A stretch of 64,000 bases of DNA. Origin: Psychrobacter sp. JB385. GTDB taxonomy: Bacteria; Pseudomonadota; Gammaproteobacteria; Pseudomonadales; Moraxellaceae. The stretch is from contig NZ_FUKN01000014.1 in assembly GCF_900163785.1 (NCBI RefSeq), forward strand, positions 558,001-622,000. Direction: 5' to 3'. The notes under the pieces are model-generated. The model made no database searches. It saw nothing but the letters and a program-made list of their open reading frames with translations, and was not told the origin of the DNA. The position numbers were made by a program, and so were the translations under genes. How positions within the stretch are numbered: position 1 is the first letter of the stretch; each line of letters begins with the position of its first letter. Positions 49,788 to 60,297 of this stretch are shown here, piece by piece.

Positions 49788-52340
49788 TTAAGCAACGGCA
49801 CGACGGGCGTGTAATATGCCATGCTGCTGCTCTAATTTGGCTAAAAGCTTAGACAGATGTGCCAGTCCAGAAACTTCGATATGAAACTTTAAAAAGGCAA
49901 TATTATCGTCATTACTTAACGTCTCAACTTGACGAATATTGACATTTTCTTTATCAATAATTTGGGTCAAATCGCGTAATAATCCCCGTCTGTCGTAGGC
50001 TTCTACGTGAATATCTACTGGTTGGTAGCGCCCAGATTGAACGCGCCATGCCGCCGCTATCTCACGTTCAGGATCGCGCTCGATAAGGCGTAAATACTCA
50101 GGGCAACCACGGTTATGAATGCTAACGCCACGTGATAAAGTGATATAGCCTGCAATCGGCTCACCGTGTACAGGATGGCAACAACCTGCGAGATGAACCT
50201 CGATATTATCTAAACCGTCGATACGGATTTTATAAGCATCGAGTTTGCCAGCATCTCTAGTATCTACACTGAGGACAAAATCTTCTGGTGGTTTCTCCGG
50301 CTCTAAATGCAGCTGCCGAGAAATATGGCTGGTCAATTGATTGAGACCAATATCGCCTGTGACCAATCCAACGATAATATCGTCTGTATTATTGACATTA
50401 AAATGTTGCGTATAATCGTTTAAATCAATACTGTTTGGATGTACTGACAGACGCTCAAGCTCTTTACTGAGCATTTGGCGTCCAATCTCAATATTTTTAT
50501 CACGATCTTGCTTATTAAACCATTGGCGTAGTTTTGAGCGTGCACGGTTGGTATGAATGTAACCAAGCGAGGCGACTAACCAATCTCGGTTTGGCTCGCG
50601 TGACGCCTTGGTGATGATTTCAACTTGTTCGCCTGTTTTGAGTTGATAAGTCAGTGGTACGTAGCGTTGGTTGACACGAGCGGCTTGTGCGCGATTACCC
50701 ACTTGCGTGTGCACATAGTAGGCAAAATCAAGCACAGTCGCACCTTTTGGTAGCTCGGTGATATCACCATCGCGACTAAAGATATAGATGCGTTCAAGTT
50801 CGTCAAAATCAACGAGCTGCTCTTCCTCGTCAAAACCCATCTCGTCTATCTCTTCACCTGTCAGTAAAGAGGAGCGCAACTGGTTTCGCGTTTCATTGTT
50901 GATTGATAATAGCTGGCGAAGAGAGCTGATTCTTTGGTTCAGATAATTGTCTTTTTTGTTCTTTAGACCTTCTTTGTAATTGACATGGGCACACATGCCA
51001 AGCTCGGCCTCGAAATGCATCTCATGTGTACGAATCTGTATTTCAAGAGATTTGTTTTCAGCAATAACAGCGGTATGTAAAGACCGATAACCATTAGATT
51101 TGGGATTGGTGAGGTAGTCATCAAACTGTTCGGGAATATAACGCCACAAACCATGCACCAAACCAAGCACATGATAGCAATCTGCCGGATTATTGACCAA
51201 TACGCGTAGTGCGCGAATGTCATAAAGCTGATCAAACGATAAGCCTTTTAGCTTCATTTTTCGATAAATAGAATAAATGTGTTTGACGCGCCCCGATAGC
51301 TCAGCCTCAATATTGGCTTCTGACAACGCTTCGCTTAATTTTTTTTGTACACGCTGGATATAGGATTCACGCTCGCTACGTTTTTCCGACAAAAGTTTTG
51401 CAATTTCTTTGTAGCGATCAGGGGCAAGGTAACGAAACGCCAAATCTTCTAGCTCCCATTTGAGTTGAGCGATACCCAAACGGTGAGCCAGTGGTGCATA
51501 AATGGTCATGACCTCACGTGCCACGCGATTCTGACGCTCTTCTTTTGAAAAGGTCAACTCTCGCATGGCAAAAGTACGCTCTGCCAATTTGATCAAGACC
51601 ACGCGCACATCATTAGTGACAGAGATAAGCATGCTATAAATATTTGAGAGCTGGTCACGCTGATTGTTGACGAAATGGTCTTCTAAGCGTTTATTACTTT
51701 CAATGATTTCAGACAGCTTACCCATGGCCAATGTGTCTTTGACAAGAGTTGATACGTCAGTGCCAAATTTCTTTTCGATATCATCAAGGCTAATCACAGA
51801 CTTGCGCGCACTACGGTACAGCATGGCTGCGACCAGTGCGTCCTCATCTTGATATAGATAGGTTAGGATGTCCGTCATACCGATACCAGTCACATAAGCG
51901 CCTGAACGCTCAGACTCACTGGTATTCATGTGATTACGGATAAATTCACAAGCGGCACTTAGGTTGGGTACAGACTCTTGCCCAATCCGTTTGGCGACAT
52001 TATCTAACCACGTCGGCACATCGATATTCACCTGATCTAAATCAATGGTCTCAAGGTCTTTTTCTGAAAAAGTCAGCTTTTTGCTGATAAAGGGATTATC
52101 AGCATAATCATTTTCAATCTTTAAATCGTCACTATGAAAAGAATGCAATACCGAGCGATCAAACGTCGTGTGTAATTTATTGGTAGACAGCTGGTATTTG
52201 ATATCGAGTGGAATTTGCGCATAGCTGTTGGCAGACTGATGAGAACGTTGGCTTGCGACCAGTTGTGCGGCAAGTGCTGCACTATCGGCTTGTGTGGTCT
52301 GTCCATCCACTAGCGGCAATCCTTCACGAATTTTTACCAT
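49788..52340 (-). CDS. relA: GTP pyrophosphokinase RelA
   Basis: It makes (p)ppGpp on ribosomes stalled by amino-acid starvation. Domain order: a degenerate HD hydrolase domain (about 125-300), the synthetase (YSIYRKMKLKGLSFDQLYDI; NPKSNGYRSLHTAV; LEIQIRTHEMHFEAE), TGS (IYIFSRDGDITELPKGATVL), the zinc-finger region with GCCHPVHG and NRGCPEY, and a C-terminal ACT domain. The pseudo-HD region reads AAMLYRSAR where SpoT has LLHDVIED, so this is RelA rather than the bifunctional SpoT. rlmD lies upstream on the same strand, as in Pseudomonas, but mazG is not next to it. Confidence 0.95.
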   Translation of the reverse strand: MVKIREGLPLVDGQTTQADSAALAAQLVASQRSHQSANSYAQIPLDIKYQLSTNKLHTTFDRSVLHSFHSDDLKIENDYADNPFISKKLTFSEKDLETIDLDQVNIDVPTWLDNVAKRIGQESVPNLSAACEFIRNHMNTSESERSGAYVTGIGMTDILTYLYQDEDALVAAMLYRSARKSVISLDDIEKKFGTDVSTLVKDTLAMGKLSEIIESNKRLEDHFVNNQRDQLSNIYSMLISVTNDVRVVLIKLAERTFAMRELTFSKEERQNRVAREVMTIYAPLAHRLGIAQLKWELEDLAFRYLAPDRYKEIAKLLSEKRSERESYIQRVQKKLSEALSEANIEAELSGRVKHIYSIYRKMKLKGLSFDQLYDIRALRVLVNNPADCYHVLGLVHGLWRYIPEQFDDYLTNPKSNGYRSLHTAVIAENKSLEIQIRTHEMHFEAELGMCAHVNYKEGLKNKKDNYLNQRISSLRQLLSINNETRNQLRSSLLTGEEIDEMGFDEEEQLVDFDELERIYIFSRDGDITELPKGATVLDFAYYVHTQVGNRAQAARVNQRYVPLTYQLKTGEQVEIITKASREPNRDWLVASLGYIHTNRARSKLRQWFNKQDRDKNIEIGRQMLSKELERLSVHPNSIDLNDYTQHFNVNNTDDIIVGLVTGDIGLNQLTSHISRQLHLEPEKPPEDFVLSVDTRDAGKLDAYKIRIDGLDNIEVHLAGCCHPVHGEPIAGYITLSRGVSIHNRGCPEYLRLIERDPEREIAAAWRVQSGRYQPVDIHVEAYDRRGLLRDLTQIIDKENVNIRQVETLSNDDNIAFLKFHIEVSGLAHLSKLLAKLEQQHGILHARRAVA

Positions 52341-52721
52341 AGCCGACTCCTCTTAGCTATCCTGAATTGAATATAACTTCATCTACGATGTAAACACTTT
52401 GAATTGATGGTCAAAACACCAGCCACAAATCAATACAACTGCTAAAAATCTGTATTTTTGGCAACTAAAAAGCGCACGTGCAATATATAAAGCTACGAGT
52501 ATGAATATTCACTATGTTTTGACTAAACAAATATAGGAAGATTGTTGGTTATTATCTCATTTTAAGGGGACAAATCAAGCGAGGCTATGTAATGTCTGTG
52601 CGACATTAGGGTAAACAGCCGTTACTCATTAGCTCAGCTTAATATAGGTTTGAAATAAGCATAAGTTATTGAAAAAACGGCTGTTTATTGTTTTGATGGG
52701 CGTGGCGGGTTCAATGAAATA
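52341..52721. other. Gap between rlmD and relA
   Basis: No gene is seen in these 381 bases. It should hold the relA promoter. A perfect 12-bp inverted repeat, TAAACAGCCGTT (52612-52623) and AACGGCTGTTTA (52676-52687), lies 34 nt after the rlmD stop, with 52 nt between the arms. Confidence 0.6.
52612..52687 (-). repeat. Long-loop inverted repeat after rlmD
   Basis: Two perfect 12-nt arms flank an AT-rich 52-nt interior. On the minus strand it follows the rlmD stop, so it may end the rlmD transcript or form part of a small structured RNA or the relA leader. No T run directly follows the stem. Confidence 0.5.
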
Positions 52722-54263
52722 TTAAACGGCTACCTTTTCAAACCGAGCAATGGATTCAACGTGACCTGTATGGCAGAACATATCCATCACGCCAGCATGC
52801 GTCAGACGATAGCCTTGCTCTAATAAAGCTTTGGTGTCGCGCGCAAGCGTGGCTGGATTACAAGAAACATAAACGATGCGCTCAGCATTGAATTTGGGCA
52901 AATACTGCATAATCTCCCATGCACCAGAGCGTGGCGGATCGATTAATAGTGCATCAAAGCCTTGATTGGCCCATGGCTTATCCGTGCAGTCTTGTGTTAA
53001 ATCTTGGCTATAAAATTCAGTATTGTTGATACCGTTGCGACATGCATTATCTGCTGCACGTAAAGTCATCGCTTCACTACCTTCCACACCAATAACCGAT
53101 CCTGTTTCTCCAACAAGACGCGCTAATGGTAAGCTAAAATTACCAAGACCGCTGAATAGATCCAAGACGCGCTCACCCGCTTTCAAATCCAACAAATCAC
53201 AAGCAAGCTTGGTCATTTGACGATTGACAGACAAGTTCACTTGGGTGAAGTCAGTAGGGATAAATTCAAAAGTAAGATCATACTCTGGTAGCTGGTAATA
53301 CAAGCGCCCAAACTGCTGGCTCATGTCATCGGCATCTGTCAAAGCGATACGTTCAATACTATCAACGCCTTTAGATTGCAGATATAGCTGCCAATTGCGC
53401 GCTGCAAAAAACACTTTTAACTTATCAATATCAGCGTCTGATAATGGTTCTAAGTTACGGACAATAAGAGCAACAGGCTGATTGCCATCTGGTAGTTCAG
53501 GGATTTGCTCACCCATCGCCAATTCAAGCTGAGCGATCTTATCGCGGCTCTCTAGCGTGCCAATCAAGGTTTTGAGATTCTCAATCTCAAAGCCAATGCG
53601 CGGATCTAAAATATGACACTCATTTAACTCAGCCAAAAAGTTACTTGAGCGCTCACGGAAACCGACCAAGGCCGTTTCTTTTTTGACCACATAGCGAACA
53701 CCAAGTCGAGCTTTGGTACGATAGCCTAGGCGATCACCAACGACTGGCTCAAGCCAATGGTCAGGGGCTGCATTGGCTTGATGCATGAGCATTTCTGCCA
53801 AAACAGATTGTTTAAAATTGATTTGACCAGCAGGTTCCCAATGCTGCAAATTACAACCACCGCAGACGCCGAAGTGCGGGCAGGGTGGTACAGCGCGCTC
53901 AGGATTGGGGTTGGCAGTAATGCTAATGGCATCGCCTTCTTCAAAACTGTTACGAACATTGGTTAATTTGACCACAGCGCTTTCGCCTGGCAATGCAAAG
54001 CTCACAAATATTTTTTTACCGTGTTTTTCTTCAGCATGACCATCTGCGACGCCAAACCCATTACCATATACGGCAACACCGCGACCATCGTGCGATAAGC
54101 CATCAATAGTGAATGACAATGGCTCTGCTTCTTTTAAACGACGACGTGTCTTTGACGAAGGCTTAGATTTTTTCTTGCTGGGAGGAATCGCGATGTTTTG
54201 AGTGTCACTGGCTTTTTGCGTCGCATCAAGCGCTGTTGGTGTGTTTGAATCGGTGGGTTGCAT
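52722..54263 (-). CDS. rlmD: 23S rRNA (uracil-1939-C5)-methyltransferase RlmD
   Basis: An iron-sulphur, SAM-dependent rRNA methyltransferase. A lysine-rich, disordered N-terminal tail (about 1-45) precedes the TRAM domain ([18 protein letters not shown]). The cluster cysteines are in [10 protein letters not shown], with a further cysteine at ECHILD. The methyltransferase domain has [24 protein letters not shown] and the catalytic cysteine in [12 protein letters not shown]. At 513 residues it is longer than the roughly 430 of E. coli, mainly through the tail. It lies upstream of relA and is preceded by the exonuclease gene. Confidence 0.95.
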   Translation of the reverse strand: MQPTDSNTPTALDATQKASDTQNIAIPPSKKKSKPSSKTRRRLKEAEPLSFTIDGLSHDGRGVAVYGNGFGVADGHAEEKHGKKIFVSFALPGESAVVKLTNVRNSFEEGDAISITANPNPERAVPPCPHFGVCGGCNLQHWEPAGQINFKQSVLAEMLMHQANAAPDHWLEPVVGDRLGYRTKARLGVRYVVKKETALVGFRERSSNFLAELNECHILDPRIGFEIENLKTLIGTLESRDKIAQLELAMGEQIPELPDGNQPVALIVRNLEPLSDADIDKLKVFFAARNWQLYLQSKGVDSIERIALTDADDMSQQFGRLYYQLPEYDLTFEFIPTDFTQVNLSVNRQMTKLACDLLDLKAGERVLDLFSGLGNFSLPLARLVGETGSVIGVEGSEAMTLRAADNACRNGINNTEFYSQDLTQDCTDKPWANQGFDALLIDPPRSGAWEIMQYLPKFNAERIVYVSCNPATLARDTKALLEQGYRLTHAGVMDMFCHTGHVESIARFEKVAV

Positions 54264-54335
54264 AAACCTGCCTTAATAATAAGTGATAAAGAACTAAAAA
54301 ATATGTACAAAAGCCATTAGGATGGATAATGGGCT

Positions 54336-55160
54336 TTATGAGTTGGGTGCTGATGACCAATCAGCCATAAAATCTTGGTGGCGCGCACTACCATCCGCTT
54401 GGGTATATTTTACTAAATAGTCATAGCTTTGCTGCTGCCAAAACTCAAACCCTGTAGAGGACAGCTGACCAGTCAAACGCAACCAGCGCAGATAGATAAG
54501 CCAAGTATTCATAACATCAGACTCGCAATATATCGATAGCGTTTGCCAATCGCCATTCATCACAAGATCGCCAACCATGCTACCATCAACGTCCGTTTTA
54601 CCAGGTAAGCCATACAAGCTTGCAACCACATCCATGGCCTCACGGCGACTGGCACCGTATTGGCTAAATCTATCCATCAAATCAAGATGACGAGTATGAA
54701 AGCGATTGACATAATTATCAAAGCGCATATTTTTAATACGTGCGCCTTCTTCAAATAGCCACGGCGCTGATAAATCATATTGCATGGCGCGGTATATCAA
54801 CACTGGAATGTCAAAGCCTGAACCGTTCCAGCTGATAAGCTGAGGCAATGTTTCAAGGTCACTGAACGCACGAAAAAACTTGGTAAGAATGTCTTTTTCA
54901 CTAAACTTATCAGCCGTCAATGAAAACAACGATAACTTGCCATCCTTGATGTACAGCGCAGAAATGCACACAATACGCTGCAAGGGTAAGCGCATAAAAT
55001 CATGTCCCGCTTCTTGGGTACGTATCGCCGTCAATGCGCTCAACGTATCAGCATCATTGAGTGAGGCCAATTGAGGATAAATACGGCGAGCGGCCTCAAT
55101 ATCAGCAACAGTTTCAATATCAAAAACTAAGATAGGGTCAGATGGTAAGGCCTGTGACAT
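54336..55160 (-). CDS. Predicted PolB-like 3'-5' exonuclease
   Basis: A 274-aa DnaQ-fold protein. Exo I is VFDIETVADIEAAR (D and E of the DxE pair), Exo II lies in ISWNGSGFDIPVL, and Exo III is in YCESDVMNTWLIYLR, where aspartate follows a tyrosine or serine as in DEDD enzymes. It matches the stand-alone proteins related to the exonuclease domain of DNA polymerase B found next to rlmD in many gammaproteobacteria. Its substrate is not known; nucleic-acid proofreading or RNA processing are possible. It has its own start after a 107-nt gap from cysM. Confidence 0.88.
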   Translation of the reverse strand: MSQALPSDPILVFDIETVADIEAARRIYPQLASLNDADTLSALTAIRTQEAGHDFMRLPLQRIVCISALYIKDGKLSLFSLTADKFSEKDILTKFFRAFSDLETLPQLISWNGSGFDIPVLIYRAMQYDLSAPWLFEEGARIKNMRFDNYVNRFHTRHLDLMDRFSQYGASRREAMDVVASLYGLPGKTDVDGSMVGDLVMNGDWQTLSIYCESDVMNTWLIYLRWLRLTGQLSSTGFEFWQQQSYDYLVKYTQADGSARHQDFMADWSSAPNS

Positions 55161-55267
55161 AAGTAATCCTGACTGTTTATAAGCTTACGGTTAATCCACT
55201 ATAAAAACGTTGCTACATTAACGTCTTTTATATTAAATAAACCATACTGATCGGTAGTGTCTGTACG

Positions 55268-56221
55268 TTAATTGACTGCGACGCTGTCATCCACATTGTA
55301 TAGGCCGGTCGATAAATAACGATCACCGCGGTCGCAGACGATAAAAGCAATAACGGCATCAGGATTTGCTTTGGCTACTTGAGCGGCGGCCCATGCTGCT
55401 GCACCCGACGACACACCTGCAAAAATGCCTTCGGTCTTAGCCAGTTTGCGCATATAAACTTCTGCAATACGCTGATCGACATCCATGACCTCATCAACCA
55501 AATCTGCGTCAAAAATACCTGGCATATAAGCCGCAGGCCAGCGACGAATGCCAGCGATGGAGGCCTCTTCATCAGGCTGAAGACCAATAATTTTGATGTC
55601 TGGGTTTTGTTCTTTCAGATAGCGTGACACGCCCGTGATCGTACCTGTCGTGCCCATTGAACTGATAAAGTGAGTAATCTTGCCCTCAGTTTGCGCCCAT
55701 AGTTCAGGCCCTGTAGTCAGGTAATGCGCTTGACTGTTGTCAGGGTTGTTAAACTGGTCTAATACAATACCATCGCCATTTGCTTGCATTTGCAAGGCTA
55801 AGTCACGGGCTGCCTCCATGCCTTCATCTACCTCGATCAAGGTTGCGCCATAAGCAATCATGGCGTCTTTACGTTCTTGTGTTGAGTTGGTTGGCATCAG
55901 GAGCGTCATCGGATAACCGCGCATGGCAGCCACCATCGCTAAAGCGATACCTGTGTTGCCACTAGTGGCTTCTATCAAGGTGTCCCCAGGCTTAATGTCG
56001 CCGCGTTGTTCTGCTTGATAAATCATATTAAAAGCAGGGCGGTCTTTGACTGAGCCAGCAGGATTGTTGCCTTCAAGTTTGGCCAATAAGGTTGCCCCAT
56101 TGGTGATTTGCTCTTGTTCAGGCAAGCGCTGTAATTTGACTAATGGTGTCTGACCGACGCAATCGGCAAGGGCAGTCACTTGAGTGATAAAGTTGGCGTT
56201 TGACATGGCCGTAGTGGACAT
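55268..56221 (-). CDS. cysM: Cysteine synthase B (CysM)
   Basis: A PLP enzyme that makes cysteine from O-acetylserine and sulphide or thiosulphate. The PLP lysine lies in NPAGSVKDRPAF (about residues 54-65), the phosphate loop is TSGNTGIA, and the later GTTGTITG segment is the second glycine loop. RRWPAAYMPGIFD is typical of CysM rather than CysK. The length of 317 is normal. It is divergent from barA, the conserved arrangement in this family. Confidence 0.94.
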   Translation of the reverse strand: MSTTAMSNANFITQVTALADCVGQTPLVKLQRLPEQEQITNGATLLAKLEGNNPAGSVKDRPAFNMIYQAEQRGDIKPGDTLIEATSGNTGIALAMVAAMRGYPMTLLMPTNSTQERKDAMIAYGATLIEVDEGMEAARDLALQMQANGDGIVLDQFNNPDNSQAHYLTTGPELWAQTEGKITHFISSMGTTGTITGVSRYLKEQNPDIKIIGLQPDEEASIAGIRRWPAAYMPGIFDADLVDEVMDVDQRIAEVYMRKLAKTEGIFAGVSSGAAAWAAAQVAKANPDAVIAFIVCDRGDRYLSTGLYNVDDSVAVN

Positions 56222-56633
56222 ACAGTATCCTTATTGATTTTTAAAATTTATGTTCAAACCGTCGTATACGTTTTTTAATGATAATGCTAGCGCTCAAATC
56301 CATGCTTTAATACGGTGATTATCCATATAAGCCAATGATTTATTAGCAAATTGTAGTAAAGTGATTTTATTAAAATAATGATGCGTAAGAAGTCGCGTCA
56401 TTATATCACTTTGTTTTTGACTACGCTGAGGGCATCAAGAGATTTTGGTAAATGAACAAGCTCTAGCCATCTTTAACTGTAGAATTATGGTAGACACAGA
56501 TATCGTTACAATCGGTTATTAATAACGAATCACTCACTAATGCTGTTAAAATACCCACAATATCCAATGAATAAAAGCAACTTGTCACTGCTATTTATAC
56601 ACCGCAAAAAATCCAGTAGAGAGTAAAGATTGC
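56222..56633. other. Divergent gap between cysM and barA
   Basis: This 412-nt gap has no gene. It must hold both promoters. Its main visible feature is the two-part palindrome at 56358-56412. Confidence 0.6.
56358..56412. repeat. Two-part palindrome between cysM and barA
   Basis: AAAGTGA (56358-56364) pairs with TCACTTT (56406-56412), and inside it ATAATGATGCG (56375-56385) pairs with CGCGTCATTAT (56394-56404) with one G-U mismatch around the loop TAAGAAGT. It could form an interrupted hairpin in RNA or be a protein-binding site. Confidence 0.5.
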
Positions 56634-59600
56634 ATGGCATACAAAAAACGTTTTGATACCAGCAGCGCCTATGGTCAGCTCATCATCTTGGTGTTTTTGC
56701 CAATTTGTGTGCTAGCGGCGGTCGGTGGCATTTTGGTTTTTTACGAAACCATGCGTGCCAGCAATTCAGAACAAGAGGTCCTGGCTGAAGCAGTATTGAT
56801 TCGTCATACGCCAGTCATTGCCGAGCTGGTTCCTGAGCTATTGGAGCAAACGCAGCAAACAGATAACGACGCCACTATCGATGAAGCAGAGGCAACCAAG
56901 CTTGAAGGCATTCGAGATAAGCTGGGTCGTATGCAATCTGAACAACATGTACAGCGCATTGCTATTATTAATGAAAGCAATCAAGTACTCATGGCGGTGG
57001 GATATGGGTTAAATGAAGAATGGCCACTGCTGGATGTCGATGTAAAAGAGCATTTTTTGTCGCAAAAACCCACGCCGATTGGTACAGCTTACGGCAGCTT
57101 ATTGGGGGATTTTGAGGGGCAAAGGCTGTGGCTGCTAGTAGATATGGACAATGAGCCGCTGTATATTGCGCGGTATCGTATTGCCATGGCGTTAGTGATT
57201 ACGGGCTTGTTTACCATATTGATTCTGTTGCTAAGCTTGAATATTTATTCAAAGCGCTGGATAGCACCTATCTATGAGCTGCGTTTGCAGCTGCAACGTA
57301 CGGATGTCGAAAATCTATATCAGCCCATTCCTGTTGAGTCGGATGGCGAGCTGAATTTGTTGCAACAAGACTTGGTGAAGACACTGCGCCGTTTACATAG
57401 AAGTTTTCAGGAGCTAAAAGATCATGCCGAACAAACAGAGGACGATCTGCGCCTCGCGTTTGATGAGATGGAAATGCAAAACATCTCGATTCGTAATGCC
57501 CGTGATGCTGCTATTTCAACCAGCCAAGCGAAGTCGGCATTCTTGGCCAATATCAGTCATGAATTACGTACCCCCCTAAATAGTATCGATGGCTTTATCA
57601 ATCTGCTCGCGCGTCATGGTGAGTTAAATCCTGAACAAGACTTGTATGTACAAACCATCCGCAAATCTTCGGCACATTTATTGGCATTAGTAAATGACGT
57701 TCTCGATTTTTCTAAGATTGAGGCGGGTAAGCTGGTACTGGATCGGCATGAGTTTGATCTTTATGACACCATTTATGATGTGGTCGATATGCTCTCGCCT
57801 GTCTCGGCGGAGAAGGGTCTGCGCATGGCAGTGCTGTTTTATAATGATGTGCCAATGCGTATCAATGGCGATGCGCTACGTCTCAAGCAAGTATTGACCA
57901 ATATCGTGGGCAACGCGATTAAGTTCACAGACAGTGGTGATGTGGTCGTGCGCGTCAGCTTGGACGATCATCGTGACAATTATTTGATGATTAGTGTACA
58001 AGACAGCGGTAAAGGCATCTCGCTTGCGGATCAAAAAATGCTGTTTCAAAGCTTTAGTCAAGGCGATCCGTCGATTACTCGCCAGTATGGCGGTACAGGA
58101 TTGGGTCTGGTCATCTCTAAGCAGTTGACGCGACTGATGGGTGGTGACATTGGTTTTCATGACAATGCGCAAGAAAACATCGCCAATCAAGGCGCAACGT
58201 TTTGGTTCCGTATGCCCGCCCATGTCGATGTATTGGAAGCGGCGACTGGACAAACAATTGAGTTGCCAGTGTTGGCACCATTGGCAAGTGACACTGATGA
58301 GTTTAACGTTCTGGTATGGATTAACCATACGGCATCGATCCAAGTGCTCAAAGCCAGTTTGCAGTATTTACCAATCAAACTGACACAAGCCAACTCCTTG
58401 CCAGGCGTCCTTGAATCCTTAAAAGAGCGCGGTAATTTTTGGGATTGGGTCATCGTTGATGATGATACTCAAGACGATATGATGGCGTTGCTCAAGCAAA
58501 TTCGACTACATTATCAAGGCAAACTTGCGGTATTTGGTTATCAAGTGGCGGCTGATCAGGCATTATTGAACAGATACCATGCCAATATCCTATACGAGCC
58601 TTTAGACAAGCGTCAGCTTTATGCCATGCTTGATACGCAAAATCGCAGTATTCCAAAAAACATGCAAGAGCCTCGTTGGAAAGGCGTGACGGTACTGGCA
58701 GTCGATGACCATCTACCCAATCTACTGGTACTAGATGCATTGCTTAGTGAGCTTGGTATTCAGGTGATTACAGCAAGTAGCGGTTTTGATGCTATAGAAA
58801 TCATCAGTAAACAACACACCAAAAACCTCAAAACAGCAAAGAGTGGCAAGCAAAGCCTTTCAAATAAAACCCAACTCTCCAAAGCCGAAGCTCGAGATGA
58901 AATCAGCAAAAAATCATCTGCTGCGCTTTATGCTGAAGAGACGAGTAGTGAAGACAAAGGGGCTGCTCAGGACAAGAGTCATATTGATTTGATCTTTATG
59001 GACATTCAAATGCCGCGTATGTCAGGGCACGAAGCGGCCAGACAAATTCGCACGATTGAAAATGATGATAACCGCGTACCCATTATCGCGTTGACCGCTC
59101 ATGGTTTGGCTGATGAGCGAGACAAGTTGATTGCGAGCGGTATCAATGACTATGTCGGTAAGCCCATCAGTCAGCCGCAGTTGTTACAGGTATTACAAAA
59201 ATGGCTGGGTCGTACGACAACCACACCAGAATTAACGGCATTGCCAGATACCACCTTACAAGGCATCGACTTGCAAGAGAGTAAGGCTGCGTTTACAAAC
59301 TTGCAAAATCGATCTGCTCCAGATGGCTATCTCCATGAAAATGTTGAGCACAATATAGATATTGGCGAATACTCAACATGGCCTTCAGACTCCACCCTCA
59401 TTGCTTATCCATTAATCCAAAATAATGAGAGTGGTCAAGAAGGTGGCTCTGATATGGTCACTCAGCGCAAAATAACTCGGCCATTATCTTTGAAAAAAAT
59501 TCGTGATGATTACTTACGAGATAGTCAGCCGCGTGAAGATTATAGACGAGAAACGCCGCGTGACACGCAGCCACGTTATGAAAGCTTACGCTTACAAAAA

Positions 59601-60170
59601 CAGGGCGCTACCTCCTTACTTCATCCAGCGAATGGTACTGTAGACAATATCAATAACGGCGCAGGAACAAGTGTAGAGTCAGCACAGTATGAACAAGAAA
59701 AAACCGGTTTTGGCAGTCATCAATCACATCCAAATCATTCGCGGATAGATGACATTAATCTTTTAGACATATTAGATTGGCAAGATGCCTTGACTCGCTC
59801 CGCAAACAAACCTGATTTGGCAGCCAAACTCATCATTATGATGTTAGATACCATTAATGATGAAAAGCAGGCATTGACGCAAGCATGGGACGCGCGTGAC
59901 CGTCATATGCTGGCGCAAATTGCTCATCGCATATTGGGCGGGAGTCGTTATACCGGTGTGCCGCAACTGCGTCAGGCCAGTCAAGACTTAGAGGATAAGT
60001 GTTTATTGAACCTTCAGCATATTACGCCTGCACAGTTTGCCATGCTTGAGCCTTATTATGTGGCACTAATCACCGCATTAAATAACTTACAAACGTTAGA
60101 TCTGTCGGCTTACCCTCAGCTGAACTATCATCGTTTGAGTGAAAACGACATGACATGGAAGATGATATAA
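56634..60170 (+). CDS. barA: Hybrid sensor histidine kinase BarA/GacS
   Basis: A tripartite membrane kinase that signals to the response regulator UvrY/GacA. It has two spans (about 16-38 and 181-202), a periplasmic sensor between them, HAMP (about 203-256), the dimerisation helix with H309 in SHELRTP, the catalytic domain (N423/N427, DSGKGI 457-462, GGTGLG 486-491), a degenerate receiver (about 556-666), a true receiver (D691, D692, phospho-acceptor D790, K843) and an Hpt domain with H1098. At 1178 residues it is far longer than the roughly 920 of E. coli BarA. About 57 polar residues (727-784) interrupt the receiver before its phosphorylation strand, and a disordered linker (about 860-1035) precedes the Hpt domain. 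Function is as in relatives; the insertions are unexplained. Confidence 0.94.
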   Translation: MAYKKRFDTSSAYGQLIILVFLPICVLAAVGGILVFYETMRASNSEQEVLAEAVLIRHTPVIAELVPELLEQTQQTDNDATIDEAEATKLEGIRDKLGRMQSEQHVQRIAIINESNQVLMAVGYGLNEEWPLLDVDVKEHFLSQKPTPIGTAYGSLLGDFEGQRLWLLVDMDNEPLYIARYRIAMALVITGLFTILILLLSLNIYSKRWIAPIYELRLQLQRTDVENLYQPIPVESDGELNLLQQDLVKTLRRLHRSFQELKDHAEQTEDDLRLAFDEMEMQNISIRNARDAAISTSQAKSAFLANISHELRTPLNSIDGFINLLARHGELNPEQDLYVQTIRKSSAHLLALVNDVLDFSKIEAGKLVLDRHEFDLYDTIYDVVDMLSPVSAEKGLRMAVLFYNDVPMRINGDALRLKQVLTNIVGNAIKFTDSGDVVVRVSLDDHRDNYLMISVQDSGKGISLADQKMLFQSFSQGDPSITRQYGGTGLGLVISKQLTRLMGGDIGFHDNAQENIANQGATFWFRMPAHVDVLEAATGQTIELPVLAPLASDTDEFNVLVWINHTASIQVLKASLQYLPIKLTQANSLPGVLESLKERGNFWDWVIVDDDTQDDMMALLKQIRLHYQGKLAVFGYQVAADQALLNRYHANILYEPLDKRQLYAMLDTQNRSIPKNMQEPRWKGVTVLAVDDHLPNLLVLDALLSELGIQVITASSGFDAIEIISKQHTKNLKTAKSGKQSLSNKTQLSKAEARDEISKKSSAALYAEETSSEDKGAAQDKSHIDLIFMDIQMPRMSGHEAARQIRTIENDDNRVPIIALTAHGLADERDKLIASGINDYVGKPISQPQLLQVLQKWLGRTTTTPELTALPDTTLQGIDLQESKAAFTNLQNRSAPDGYLHENVEHNIDIGEYSTWPSDSTLIAYPLIQNNESGQEGGSDMVTQRKITRPLSLKKIRDDYLRDSQPREDYRRETPRDTQPRYESLRLQKQGATSLLHPANGTVDNINNGAGTSVESAQYEQEKTGFGSHQSHPNHSRIDDINLLDILDWQDALTRSANKPDLAAKLIIMMLDTINDEKQALTQAWDARDRHMLAQIAHRILGGSRYTGVPQLRQASQDLEDKCLLNLQHITPAQFAMLEPYYVALITALNNLQTLDLSAYPQLNYHRLSENDMTWKMI

Positions 60171-60297
60171 CTTGAATAGGTTTGATGATTAGCTAGCGAG
60201 TTTACCGAAGCAGTCAGTTATTGCTACGGTAGAACAAATAGAAGCCTGCTAACATTGCTAGTATCTACTCTATATCTATTCTTTAATAAGGACTGTT

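Noticed and set aside
49788..52340. Bifunctional SpoT
   Set aside because: The HD hydrolase motif is missing (AAMLYRSAR in place of the HD-containing segment), which marks RelA.
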